Source of the DNA: Bryobacterales bacterium
GTDB lineage: Bacteria; Acidobacteriota; Terriglobia; Bryobacterales; Bryobacteraceae
Length of the DNA stretch: 7,117 nt
NCBI GenBank assembly: GCA_025456495.1
Contig: JALOKO010000198.1
Coordinates: forward strand, 1 to 7,117
Direction of reading: 5' to 3'
The position numbers and the translations under genes were made by a program. This document shows, piece by piece, positions 1 to 5,540 of this stretch. Each line of letters starts with the position of its first letter. Positions within the stretch are counted from its first letter, which is position 1. Under the pieces are notes generated by a model, which saw only the letters and a program-made list of their open reading frames with translations, was not told where the DNA came from and made no database searches.

Positions 1-161
1 AGGGTGGCCACAAACGCATCCAGCTCCGCCAGGCGCCGCTGGCAGCGACCGCACAAAAGCAGGTGAAACTCCACCTGCTCACCCTCCATGCCCTGCAACT
101 GGCCAAGGGCATATGCCTCCAGGGAGTCTTCACCCGGATGCTGCTCCCAACGCTGGGACAT
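1..161 (-). CDS. Zinc-finger anti-sigma-like protein, N-terminal part (runs off window)
   Basis: The gene reads leftward and its 3' end lies beyond position 1, so only about 53 codons are visible. The peptide begins MSQRWEQHPGEDSLEAY and carries H33-x3-C37-x2-C40 (FHLLLCGRC), the ligand pattern of zinc-binding anti-sigma (ZAS-type) domains. Such proteins usually bind a cognate sigma factor in the cytoplasm and often have a C-terminal sensor or membrane part, which is not visible here. I chose the ATG at 161 because TCCTT at 170-174 reads AAGGA on the coding strand, 8 bases upstream. In-frame ATGs at 230 and 248 would add a poorly conserved-looking extension and lack a clear ribosome binding site. 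The neighbouring sigma factor gene on the same strand (708-1424) is the probable partner, although about 460-550 bases separate them. The anti-sigma role is inferred from the motif and the neighbour. Confidence 0.72.
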   Translation of the reverse strand, partial: MSQRWEQHPGEDSLEAYALGQLQGMEGEQVEFHLLLCGRCQRRLAELDAFVAT

Positions 162-339
162 TGGCCCAATCCTTTCCGAGAGGCGGCCAAACAGCGCGTC
201 GCCACTAACTTGGTCGATCCAGCCGTTCATCCAAGCCGATACGGCCATCGGCGGTGGTCCGGGCGGGAGCCACAAACCACTTCCAACTGGGAAGACTGCG
301 CAAACACCCGCTGCCCAAGGGGAATTCACCCCGGACCTG

Positions 340-368
340 ATTGTACTCCCTTTCTCCACGCGAGGCAA
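340..368 (-). promoter_or_regulatory. Sigma-70-type promoter for the anti-sigma-like gene
   Basis: On the minus strand, TTGCCT (363-368) is followed after exactly 17 bases by TACAAT (340-345). This is 4 of 6 and 5 of 6 to the consensus with optimal spacing. Transcription would start near 333, giving a leader of about 170 bases to the ATG at 161, or about 85 to the alternative ATG at 248. It lies between the sigma gene and the anti-sigma-like gene, so the second gene could be expressed independently of the first. Confidence 0.5.
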
Positions 369-424
369 TGCGCGCGTCCGATGCTTGAAAGGCGTCGAGC
401 ATTGACCGTGAAGGGCTTCCGCGA

Positions 425-530
425 CAGCGCCAGCCGGATGAGATCACAGCGCCAGCCGGATGGGATCACAGCGCCAGCCGGGTGGGATCACAGCGCCAGC
501 CGGGTGGGACCGCAGCGCCAGCCGGATGAC
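425..530. repeat. 22-bp tandem repeat, about 4.8 copies
   Basis: Units start at 425, 447, 469, 491 and 513, a strict 22-base period. Every unit opens with the invariant 13-mer CAGCGCCAGCCGG. The remaining 9 bases vary: ATGAGATCA, ATGGGATCA, GTGGGATCA, GTGGGACCG, and ATGAC in the truncated fifth copy. The period is not a multiple of three, so the repeat is unlikely to be coding. It lies between the sigma gene and the promoter of the anti-sigma-like gene. There are no unique spacers, so it is not a CRISPR array. A 22-base period puts the copies on nearly the same face of the helix, which would suit a cluster of protein-binding sites, but replication slippage alone could also produce it. Confidence 0.9.
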
Positions 531-606
531 GCCGCCGCGCCTGATCTGCTTGGAATCGCTGGCCGGGAGGGCATCAATAGCGACGCCAGCCATCCTGCGC
601 TTGATA

Positions 607-633
607 TCCAGCATGGGATGTCCAGCATGGGAT
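607..633. repeat. Short 14-bp-period direct repeat (two copies)
   Basis: TCCAGCATGGGAT occurs at 607-619 and again at 621-633, separated by one base. It lies in the same gap as the 22-bp repeat, downstream of the sigma gene stop. No function is apparent. Together with the larger array it marks the 249-707 gap as rich in slippage-type repeats, and I see no credible gene there on either strand. Confidence 0.7.
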
Positions 634-707
634 ACGGGAGTCCTGGGGTCGGCCCCTTTGCGCCTCAATCCGCGCGAGGCAACCATAACGCTTCGTGGGC
701 GCTCCCG

Positions 708-1424
708 CTAACTGGCCGCGCTCTGGTAGCGCGTGAGCACTTTGGGCCGCAACTGCCGCTTTCCCAACTCGCTGAAGCGCGCCTTTGCCCGCGACTTCAG
801 TAAGCGGAACTGGTTCATGCTTAGTCCCATCTGCTCACAAATTTGCTCCTGCGGCATTTCTTCGATGTAGAAGCGTACCAGCACTTCGCGGTCGCGGGGG
901 CTGAGTTCGCTGAGGATCTGGCGCATCAACCGCAACCGCTCAGCATGCAGCAAACGCTGCTCAGGGTCCGCCATGCGGTGGCCGCCCTCAACCTCCATGA
1001 ACACCGGATGCTCGCGACGACGCAGCATGGCGCGCTCAATGTAGTTGGCAATCTGGCGCCGCACCACCGTGCGAATATAGCCCAGCAGGCTTTCCGGGTT
1101 ACGCAGGTCGTCCCGCATAATCGCCTGTAAGACGATCAGAAACGTGTCGTGGACCTTATCCTCAATGTCCGCGGTGCCCAGATGCCGCACCAATTGGAAG
1201 CGTATGCCACGGTTAAACACCTGGTACAACTGCTTCTTTGCGTCGTCATCATTGCGGCGGATGCGCACAACAATCGCTCGGAGCAGGTCCGTGGTGGGAA
1301 GCGTGTCGCAGATCAGATCCTGGTCGACTTCGCGGGGATCGTCGGCTTCGTCAATGTCAACGGTGCTCTCTGAGCGGAAGGTTCGAGCCGCCTGAGCGGC
1401 GCCCTGCCCCGTGTAGCTTTGCAT
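708..1424 (-). CDS. Sigma-70 family RNA polymerase sigma factor (ECF-like)
   Basis: This 238-residue protein directs RNA polymerase to a subset of promoters. A sigma-2-like region spans about residues 60-130, with an aromatic/basic stretch (YQVFNRGIRFQLVRHL) and an acidic segment (TADIEDKVHDTFLIVLQAI). A sigma-4-like helix-turn-helix spans about 157-220 (ILSELSPRDREVLVRFY, then EQMGLSMNQFRLLKSRAKAR). No regions 1.1 or 3 are evident, which fits an ECF or related small factor. The first 50 residues are less typical and acidic. I chose ATG 1424 because GAGGAG (CTCCTC at 1434-1439) lies 9 bases upstream. An in-frame GTG at 1460, with AAAGG 6 bases upstream, would add 12 residues and is a real alternative. 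The stop is TAG. The zinc-finger gene farther along the same strand is the likely anti-sigma partner. The regulon is unknown. Confidence 0.88.
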   Translation of the reverse strand: MQSYTGQGAAQAARTFRSESTVDIDEADDPREVDQDLICDTLPTTDLLRAIVVRIRRNDDDAKKQLYQVFNRGIRFQLVRHLGTADIEDKVHDTFLIVLQAIMRDDLRNPESLLGYIRTVVRRQIANYIERAMLRRREHPVFMEVEGGHRMADPEQRLLHAERLRLMRQILSELSPRDREVLVRFYIEEMPQEQICEQMGLSMNQFRLLKSRAKARFSELGKRQLRPKVLTRYQSAAS

Positions 1425-1638
1425 ACGCGCATACTCCTCAGTCCGAATGGCGCACGACACCTGCAGCCTTTAGGAATGAGGGGAATCCCGCCACGCCCGC
1501 CAGGAACGTACGTGCAACTCTTGGATGGACCTCGCCTATCGCAGCCGTACTTCAATCACTACGCGACCGTGAAGGTGGGATTCTCCGCGACGGGAGAAAG
1601 GGAACGCGCTCCAGCCAGATGCCGTGCCGGGCGCAACA

Positions 1639-1695
1639 ACGATGGGGCCATCGTCCTGAAGGGAAATACTTAAGCAAAATCCCTTACAAACAGGA
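1639..1695. promoter_or_regulatory. Inverted repeats in the sigma gene leader/promoter region
   Basis: Two adjacent dyads are visible. ACGATGG-GG-CCATCGT (1639-1654) is a perfect inverted repeat with 7-base arms. AAGGGA (1659-1664) pairs with TCCCTT (1680-1685) around an AT-rich 15-base loop, and the flanking TCCTG (1654-1658) and CAGGA (1691-1695) extend it across a 5-base bulge. They lie at the predicted start and early leader of the sigma transcript (minus strand), where an operator or a leader hairpin could act. Their function is inference only. Confidence 0.35.
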
Positions 1696-1703
1696 CTATA
1701 ACA
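1695..1703 (-). promoter_or_regulatory. Extended -10 promoter for the sigma gene
   Basis: The minus strand reads TGTTATAGT, an extended -10 (TGn followed by TATAGT, 5 of 6 to TATAAT). No good -35 is seen at 16-18 bases, but extended -10 promoters can work without one. The start would be near 1688, giving a leader of about 260 bases to the ATG at 1424. The surrounding 1660-1780 stretch is AT-rich compared with the rest of the window, as expected of a promoter region. Confidence 0.4.
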
Positions 1704-1755
1704 GATTTGTCTCTCTGATTCCCAGGAATTCACAAAAGTAAATTACCAGTACACA

Positions 1756-1765
1756 TGACATGTCA
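1756..1765. promoter_or_regulatory. Palindrome TGACATGTCA upstream of the sigma gene promoter
   Basis: This is a perfect 10-base palindrome about 55-60 bases upstream of the extended -10. On the minus strand it also contains TTGACA, but no convincing -10 lies 17 bases beyond (ATTTAC only). It could be a small operator half-site pair, or it could be chance. Confidence 0.25.
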
Positions 1766-1828
1766 ATCAAGTACGCGCGATGCAATGCCTCCCCGTCCTG
1801 CTTTCCGCGCGCTGAAGATGAATTCCAG

Positions 1829-1834
1829 ATTATA
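1829..1834 (-). promoter_or_regulatory. Perfect TATAAT -10-like box, distal to the sigma gene
   Basis: The minus strand reads TATAAT inside an AT-rich stretch, with a run of A on its upstream side (TTTTT at 1840-1844 on the plus strand). The sequences at -35 spacing (CAAGTG at 17, GCAAGT at 18) do not match the consensus. It could be a second, distal promoter with a leader of about 400 bases, or background in AT-rich DNA. Apart from these promoter-like elements and repeats, I see no gene in 1425-2005. Confidence 0.25.
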
Positions 1835-2005
1835 TTGTCTTTTTAATCAGGCACTTGCAGCGCTTCTACAGCCACAACCGGTTCGGTTCGCCAGAATCAT
1901 TTTCCGGCAAACTTGACTCGTCCTCAGCGCGAGGAACTCGGTGTGTCGAAATATTGGCAGGGCAGTTTATCCAACGGTCTATGGTGGCCGATTAACCGGC
2001 ACTAC

Positions 2006-3235
2006 CTAAAGCACCACTCTTTTGTGGGTCTGGTCAGACTCGCGGGCGGCGATCAACGTTTTCACCACGTGGAAGATCTCTTCGCGTTGAATGAGCATGG
2101 GCTGCCCAAGGTAGGTCTCCTGGAGAAAATCCACGAAGAGGGGAAGCGGCGGGCGGCGGAGGGCGGGTTTCTCCAGCGCTTTTCCCCCCTCACTCAGCAG
2201 CATCAGGCCATCCGCCAGCCGGTATTCCAGGATGCCCTTTGTGCCCACCACCCGCAGGCGGTCATCTCCATGCGAGTTGGCGGAGTCTGGACGGTGGTAG
2301 TCCATGGAAAGGGTGGCCACTCCGCCATTCTCCAGGTGCATCACGGCGCCACAGAGATCCTCCATCTCCCCGTAACCGGGCGCCTTTACGTTTTGCTCGT
2401 AGGAGTAGACGGCGGTGAAGCGCAGCCCGCTCACCCAGTGCATCAGGTCAAGTTGGTGTACGCCAATCCACAGCATGGTGCTGCCGTAGAGTTCGCGGTT
2501 CTTGAACCAGTCGGGACGGCTGCCGAGCTTATAGGACTTCTGGCCGGACATCAACAGCACTTCGCCGATAGCGCCCTCGCGCACCATCATGCCCATGGTG
2601 TAGAGGGGCGGTTCATAGCGCATGGGCAGCAGGCTGGTGAATGCGATTCCCGGCTGACTGACTGCTTGGCGCACCGCCGCCAGTTCCTCACCATTCAGCG
2701 CCACCGGCTTCTCGGCAATCACGTGGCAGCCCTTGGCCACTGCGGCCAGAATCACGGCAACTCGCCGGCCGTTTGTGTTGCAGGCGCCCACCACATCCAG
2801 TTGCTCACGATCAAGCATTTCCCGGAAGTCATTGTAAATGCGGGTGTTCTGGAACTCACGCCGACGCCTTACCCCGTCTACGGGCACCGTATCGCGGGCA
2901 ATCGCCACCAATTCCAGGTCTGGATGTTGGGCCGCCACGTCCAGCACCAGTCCGGGATGGCCCTCCAGGCCCACCACTCCCACACGCAGTTTCCTGCCCA
3001 GACGCGGCCAGGCAGGGGGATCCTGCTGCCTGGGGGCAGCCTCCTGCGCGGCCATCACCGGTGCACTCGCCATGCCGCCGATGGCGACGTGCGCCGCCGC
3101 AATGCCGGAGGCAGCGCGGGTGGTGGACGCAAACAGCTCGCGACGGGACACCGCCGCCGGACCTGGGTCGTCCGGCGTGGCGCTTCCCGGCACGGCGCGC
3201 CGCAGGAACCCGGGGACAGAATGGGAGGATGGCAT
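2006..3235 (-). CDS. Tat-exported Gfo/Idh/MocA family oxidoreductase
   Basis: This 409-residue protein belongs to the NAD(P)-dependent Gfo/Idh/MocA family, which oxidises or reduces sugars, inositols and related polyols. SRRELF (residues 30-35) followed by an Ala/Gly-rich segment ending near APVMAAQEA looks like a twin-arginine signal, so the protein would leave the cytoplasm folded with its cofactor. A Rossmann fold follows: KLRVGVVGLEGHPG at about 82-95, whose glycine spacing departs from the usual GxGxxG, then the family motif AEKP (174-177). The C-terminal domain has GVHQLDLMHW (258-267), which holds the conserved His/Asp of the active-site region. I chose ATG 3235 because GGAG (3245-3248) lies 9 bases upstream. 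A GTG at 3325 lacks a ribosome binding site and would add 30 residues before the signal. The stop is TAG. The substrate cannot be told from the sequence. It is divergent from dnaK and probably unrelated to it. Confidence 0.87.
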   Translation of the reverse strand: MPSSHSVPGFLRRAVPGSATPDDPGPAAVSRRELFASTTRAASGIAAAHVAIGGMASAPVMAAQEAAPRQQDPPAWPRLGRKLRVGVVGLEGHPGLVLDVAAQHPDLELVAIARDTVPVDGVRRRREFQNTRIYNDFREMLDREQLDVVGACNTNGRRVAVILAAVAKGCHVIAEKPVALNGEELAAVRQAVSQPGIAFTSLLPMRYEPPLYTMGMMVREGAIGEVLLMSGQKSYKLGSRPDWFKNRELYGSTMLWIGVHQLDLMHWVSGLRFTAVYSYEQNVKAPGYGEMEDLCGAVMHLENGGVATLSMDYHRPDSANSHGDDRLRVVGTKGILEYRLADGLMLLSEGGKALEKPALRRPPLPLFVDFLQETYLGQPMLIQREEIFHVVKTLIAARESDQTHKRVVL

Positions 3236-3324
3236 GTCCCGATTCTCCGCCAAAGCGGCACATTGCGCAACGAACTGGGGTGGAGAGCCGGGAATGGGGC
3301 AGGGACCGGAAGCAGGGGAGCCCA

Positions 3325-3345
3325 CTTGACATCAAGCCACTCATA
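3325..3345 (+). promoter_or_regulatory. HAIR-like operator (putative HspR site) at dnaK
   Basis: CTTGACA-N7-ACTCATA matches the HspR-associated inverted repeat CTTGAGT-N7-ACTCAAG at 5 of 7 bases in each arm with exact N7 spacing. It overlaps the -35 and the spacer of the dnaK promoter, where a bound repressor would block RNA polymerase. The gene at the right edge of the window encodes an HspR-like MerR protein, which supports the call. The match is imperfect, so binding remains inferred. Confidence 0.5.
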
Positions 3346-3354
3346 TTTAATACT
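3326..3354 (+). promoter_or_regulatory. dnaK promoter, housekeeping type
   Basis: A perfect -35 TTGACA (3326-3331) is followed after 17 bases by AATACT (3349-3354), 4 of 6 to TATAAT, in a locally AT-rich stretch. Transcription would start near 3361, leaving a leader of about 150 bases before the dnaK ATG. A strong vegetative promoter under a repressor site is the arrangement expected for HspR-controlled chaperone genes. Confidence 0.55.
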
Positions 3355-3362
3355 AATGAGTG
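3338..3362. repeat. 7-bp inverted repeat spanning the dnaK -10
   Basis: CACTCAT (3338-3344) and ATGAGTG (3356-3362) are perfect inverted arms around an 11-base AT-rich centre that contains the -10. The left arm shares ACTCAT with the HAIR-like site. CACTC and GAGTG recall CIRCE, but the spacing between them is 15 rather than 9 and the outer TTAG/CTAA is missing. It may be a second regulator site or an overlapping operator. Confidence 0.45.
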
Positions 3363-3435
3363 ACTAAGTATCGGACAGCAGCGCCAGCAATCCTCCCGAG
3401 CCCGGAATCGCCTTTTGAGACCGGAACCGGGCGGC

Positions 3436-3503
3436 TTCCTTCCCGGAGAGCACCGGACTGCGGAAGCGCGTCGCTGCCGGAAGGATTTGGGCTGAGGAAG
3501 GAA
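3436..3503 (+). promoter_or_regulatory. dnaK ribosome binding site with upstream anti-SD complement
   Basis: The dnaK Shine-Dalgarno region GAGGAAGGA (3494-3502) ends 8 bases before the ATG at 3511. TTCCTTCC at 3436-3443 is the exact reverse complement of GGAAGGAA at 3496-3503, so the leader could fold to hide the ribosome binding site. A competing GGAAGGA at 3479-3485 could pair with the same strand instead. This would suit temperature-dependent translation, but no folding energy was calculated. Confidence 0.3.
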
Positions 3504-3510
3504 TCGGGCA

Positions 3511-4908
3511 ATGAGCAAGATTATCGGCATTGATCTTGGCACCACGAACTCCGTGGTGGCGGTGATGGAAGGTGGCACCCCGGTGGTGATCCCCAACCAG
3601 GAAGGGGCGCGAACCACCCCGTCGGTGGTGGCCTTTACGAAGAACAACGAGCGGCTGGTGGGACAGGTAGCCAAGCGCCAGGCGGTGACCAACGCAGAGA
3701 ACACGGTTTACTCCATCAAGCGCTTCATGGGTCGCCGGTACAACGAGGTCACCGAAGAGAGCAAGCGCGTTCCCTACGCGGTCACCACCGGAGACAAAGG
3801 TGATGCGCGCGTAGGAATTGGCGACAAGAAGCTGGCTCCGCCCGAGATTTCAGCAATGGTGCTGGGTAAGTTGAAGGAAGCTGCGGAGGCCTACCTGGGC
3901 GAGAAGGTGAGCAAGGCCGTCATCACGGTGCCCGCCTATTTCAACGATGAACAGCGCCAGGCCACCAAGGACGCCGGGCAGATTGCGGGTTTGGAGGTGA
4001 TGCGCATCATCAACGAGCCCACCGCCGCCGCGCTTGCCTATGGACTGGACAAGAAGACCAACGAAACGATTGCCGTGTACGACTTTGGCGGCGGCACCTT
4101 TGACATCTCCATCCTGGAGGTGGGCGACGGGATTGTGGAGGTGAAATCCACCAACGGCGACACCCACCTGGGCGGCGACAACATCGACCAGATGCTGATT
4201 GACTGGCTGATTGCGGAGTTCAAGCAGGCGGAAGGCATTGACCTTTCAGGCGACCAGATGGCGCTCCAGCGGTTGAAGGAAGCGGCCGAGAAGGCGAAGA
4301 TTGAGCTTTCCACCACCATGGAAACTGAGATCAACCTGCCCTTCATCACCGCCAATCAGACGGGTCCCAAGCACCTGTTGCAGAAGATCACCCGGGCGCG
4401 CTTTGAGCAGATGATTGAGCCGCTGGTGCGGCGCTCGCTGGAGCCCTGCAAGCAGGCGCTGACTGACGCCGGCCTAAGCCCTTCGGACATCCACGAAGTG
4501 GTGCTGGTGGGCGGCACCACGCGCATTCCCAAGGTGCAGGCGGCGGTACGCGAGTTGTTTGGTCGCGAACCCAATCGCACCGTGAACCCGGACGAGGTGG
4601 TGGCCGTAGGCGCAGCCGTGCAGGGTGGCGTACTGGCGGGCGAAGTGAAGGACGTGCTGCTGCTGGACGTCACGCCGCTGTCGCTGGGCATTGAGACGCT
4701 GGGCGGCGTCTTCACCCGGCTGATTGAGCGCAACACCACCATCCCCAGTCGCAAGAGCGAGGTCTTCTCCACGGCCAGCGACAGCCAGACCAGCGTGGAG
4801 ATCAAGGTTTTCCAGGGCGAGCGCGCCATGGCTGCCGACAACCGGCTGCTAGGCGTCTTCCAACTGGTGGGCATTCCGCCAGCGCAGCGCGGTGTGCCAC
4901 AAATTTAG
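3511..4908 (+). CDS. dnaK: Chaperone DnaK (Hsp70), N-terminal segment ending at an internal TAG
   Basis: DnaK is the ATP-driven cytoplasmic chaperone that binds exposed hydrophobic segments of client proteins together with DnaJ and GrpE. The 465 residues here hold a complete nucleotide-binding domain: GIDLGTTNS at 6-14, catalytic Lys70, and DFGGGTFD at 191-198. The interdomain linker follows (DVLLLDVTPLSLG, 381-393), then most of the beta substrate-binding domain. The frame stops at TAG 4906-4908 where relatives read PQI-E-VTFDI, and the remaining 175 codons continue in the same frame. The full frame to 5436 would give about 641 residues, the normal family length. Just before the stop, LLGVFQL and PPAQRG differ from the usual LLG(R/K)FQL and PPAPRG. 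A truncated product would lack the end of the beta domain and the whole lid, so it should not be a working chaperone. The start is supported by GAGGAAGGA 8 bases upstream. Confidence 0.93.
   Translation: MSKIIGIDLGTTNSVVAVMEGGTPVVIPNQEGARTTPSVVAFTKNNERLVGQVAKRQAVTNAENTVYSIKRFMGRRYNEVTEESKRVPYAVTTGDKGDARVGIGDKKLAPPEISAMVLGKLKEAAEAYLGEKVSKAVITVPAYFNDEQRQATKDAGQIAGLEVMRIINEPTAAALAYGLDKKTNETIAVYDFGGGTFDISILEVGDGIVEVKSTNGDTHLGGDNIDQMLIDWLIAEFKQAEGIDLSGDQMALQRLKEAAEKAKIELSTTMETEINLPFITANQTGPKHLLQKITRARFEQMIEPLVRRSLEPCKQALTDAGLSPSDIHEVVLVGGTTRIPKVQAAVRELFGREPNRTVNPDEVVAVGAAVQGGVLAGEVKDVLLLDVTPLSLGIETLGGVFTRLIERNTTIPSRKSEVFSTASDSQTSVEIKVFQGERAMAADNRLLGVFQLVGIPPAQRGVPQI
4906..4908 (+). other. In-frame amber codon interrupting dnaK
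   Basis: TAG lies at codon 466 in place of the nearly invariant Glu of PQIEVTFDI. A single G to T change from GAG would produce it. Codons before and after stay in one frame and keep DnaK conservation up to the proper stop at 5434-5436. All four normal stops visible here (sigma factor, oxidoreductase, dnaK end, dnaJ) are also TAG, so a general reassignment of TAG is unlikely. The candidates are a sequencing or assembly error, a recent nonsense mutation, or local readthrough. Confidence 0.9.
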
Positions 4909-5436
4909 GTCACCTTTGATATCGACGCCAATGGCATCCTGAACGTGAGCGCCAAAGACCGCGCCACCAACAACGAACAGAAGATCACCATCACCTCTTC
5001 ATCGGGCTTGAGCAAGGACGAAGTGGAGAAGATGGCCAAGGATGCCGAAGCCCATTCGGGGGAAGACCGTCAGCGCAAGGAACAGATTGAGGCCCGCAAC
5101 CAGTTGGACTCCATGGTCTACAGCACGGAGAAGATGCTCAGCGAGCACCGCGCAAAGATTTCCGACGCCGACGCCAAGAACGTGGAGACCGCCATCCAGG
5201 AAGCCAAGGACGCCGTGAAGGACGGCAGCCTGGACAAGATCCGTGAGGCCAACAACAAGCTCACGCAAGCCAGCCACAAACTGGCCGAAGCAATGTACGC
5301 CTCGGCCAGCCAGCCTGGCGCGGATGCGGGCGCGGGAACGGGCGCGGGGAGCGCCAGCAGTGGCAGCACGGCGGATGCCAAACCGGACGACAATGTCGTC
5401 GACGCCGAGTTCGTCGATGTCGATGAGAAGAAGTAG
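4909..5436 (+). pseudogene. dnaK: dnaK C-terminal remnant (substrate-binding domain end and lid)
   Basis: The frame continues directly after the internal TAG with VTFDIDANGILNVSAKDR, the end of the beta substrate-binding domain. The alpha-helical lid follows (about LSKDEVEKMAKDAEAH to LTQASHKLAEAMY), then a disordered Gly/Ala/Ser tail and the conserved acidic end DDNVVDAEFVDVDEKK. All of this matches ordinary DnaK. A GTG at 4945 could formally open a 163-residue frame, but it falls inside the conserved NVSAKD motif and no Shine-Dalgarno sequence precedes it, so independent translation is unlikely. The segment carries no further stops or frameshifts, so it still looks under coding constraint. 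If the TAG is an artefact or is read through, this is simply the second part of one gene at 3511-5436. Confidence 0.85.
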
Positions 5437-5506
5437 CGCCACATTGACCACGGCGGGCGCGGGCGAGCGTCGGGGCATGACAGCACCGGGCCGTCGCCCC
5501 GGAATC

Positions 5507-5540
5507 GGCAAGGGAGGCTTCCGTGGAAGCCTCCCTTGCC
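5507..5540 (+). terminator. Perfect hairpin between dnaK and dnaJ (terminator-like or processing stem)
   Basis: GGCAAGGGAGGCTTCC (5507-5522) and its exact complement (5525-5540) flank only GT, giving about 15 base pairs closed by a CGTG tetraloop. It lies 70 bases after the dnaK stop and about 80 before dnaJ. No T tract follows (ACATCAA), so classic intrinsic termination is doubtful. It may instead partly terminate, or protect the 3' end of a processed dnaK message so that DnaK exceeds DnaJ. Confidence 0.6.

Noticed and set aside
425..530. CRISPR array
   Set aside because: The 22-base units are directly contiguous with no unique spacers, and no cas-like gene is visible.
662..680. Terminator hairpin after the sigma gene (GCCTC/GAGGC)
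   Set aside because: It has only five base pairs with a 9-base loop and no T tract on the minus strand, so it is too weak to support.
63..803. Plus-strand 246-codon open frame
   Set aside because: It crosses the 22-bp repeats, overlaps the zinc-finger gene and the sigma gene in antisense, and has no recognisable domain or ribosome binding site.
1986..2000. Terminator after the oxidoreductase (GCCG/CGGC)
   Set aside because: The four-base stem with an AT loop has no T tract on the minus strand and is not distinguishable from chance.
3338..3362. CIRCE element for HrcA
   Set aside because: CACTC and GAGTG are present, but they are separated by 15 bases instead of 9 and the outer TTAG/CTAA is missing.
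1913..3367. Plus-strand 484-codon open frame
   Set aside because: It is the antisense shadow of the oxidoreductase. The His/Ala/Gly-rich low-complexity composition is typical of such shadows in GC-rich DNA.
2856..3704. Minus-strand 282-codon open frame across the dnaK start
   Set aside because: It overlaps the dnaK 5' end, the dnaK promoter and the oxidoreductase N-terminus. It shows no family similarity and is explained by the real genes.
4906..4908. Genome-wide reassignment of TAG (for example to a sense codon)
   Set aside because: TAG also ends the sigma factor, the oxidoreductase, the real dnaK end and dnaJ at positions matching family lengths.
4945..5436. Independent gene starting at GTG 4945
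   Set aside because: The GTG is the Val codon of the conserved NVSAKD motif and lacks a Shine-Dalgarno sequence. The frame is continuous with dnaK.
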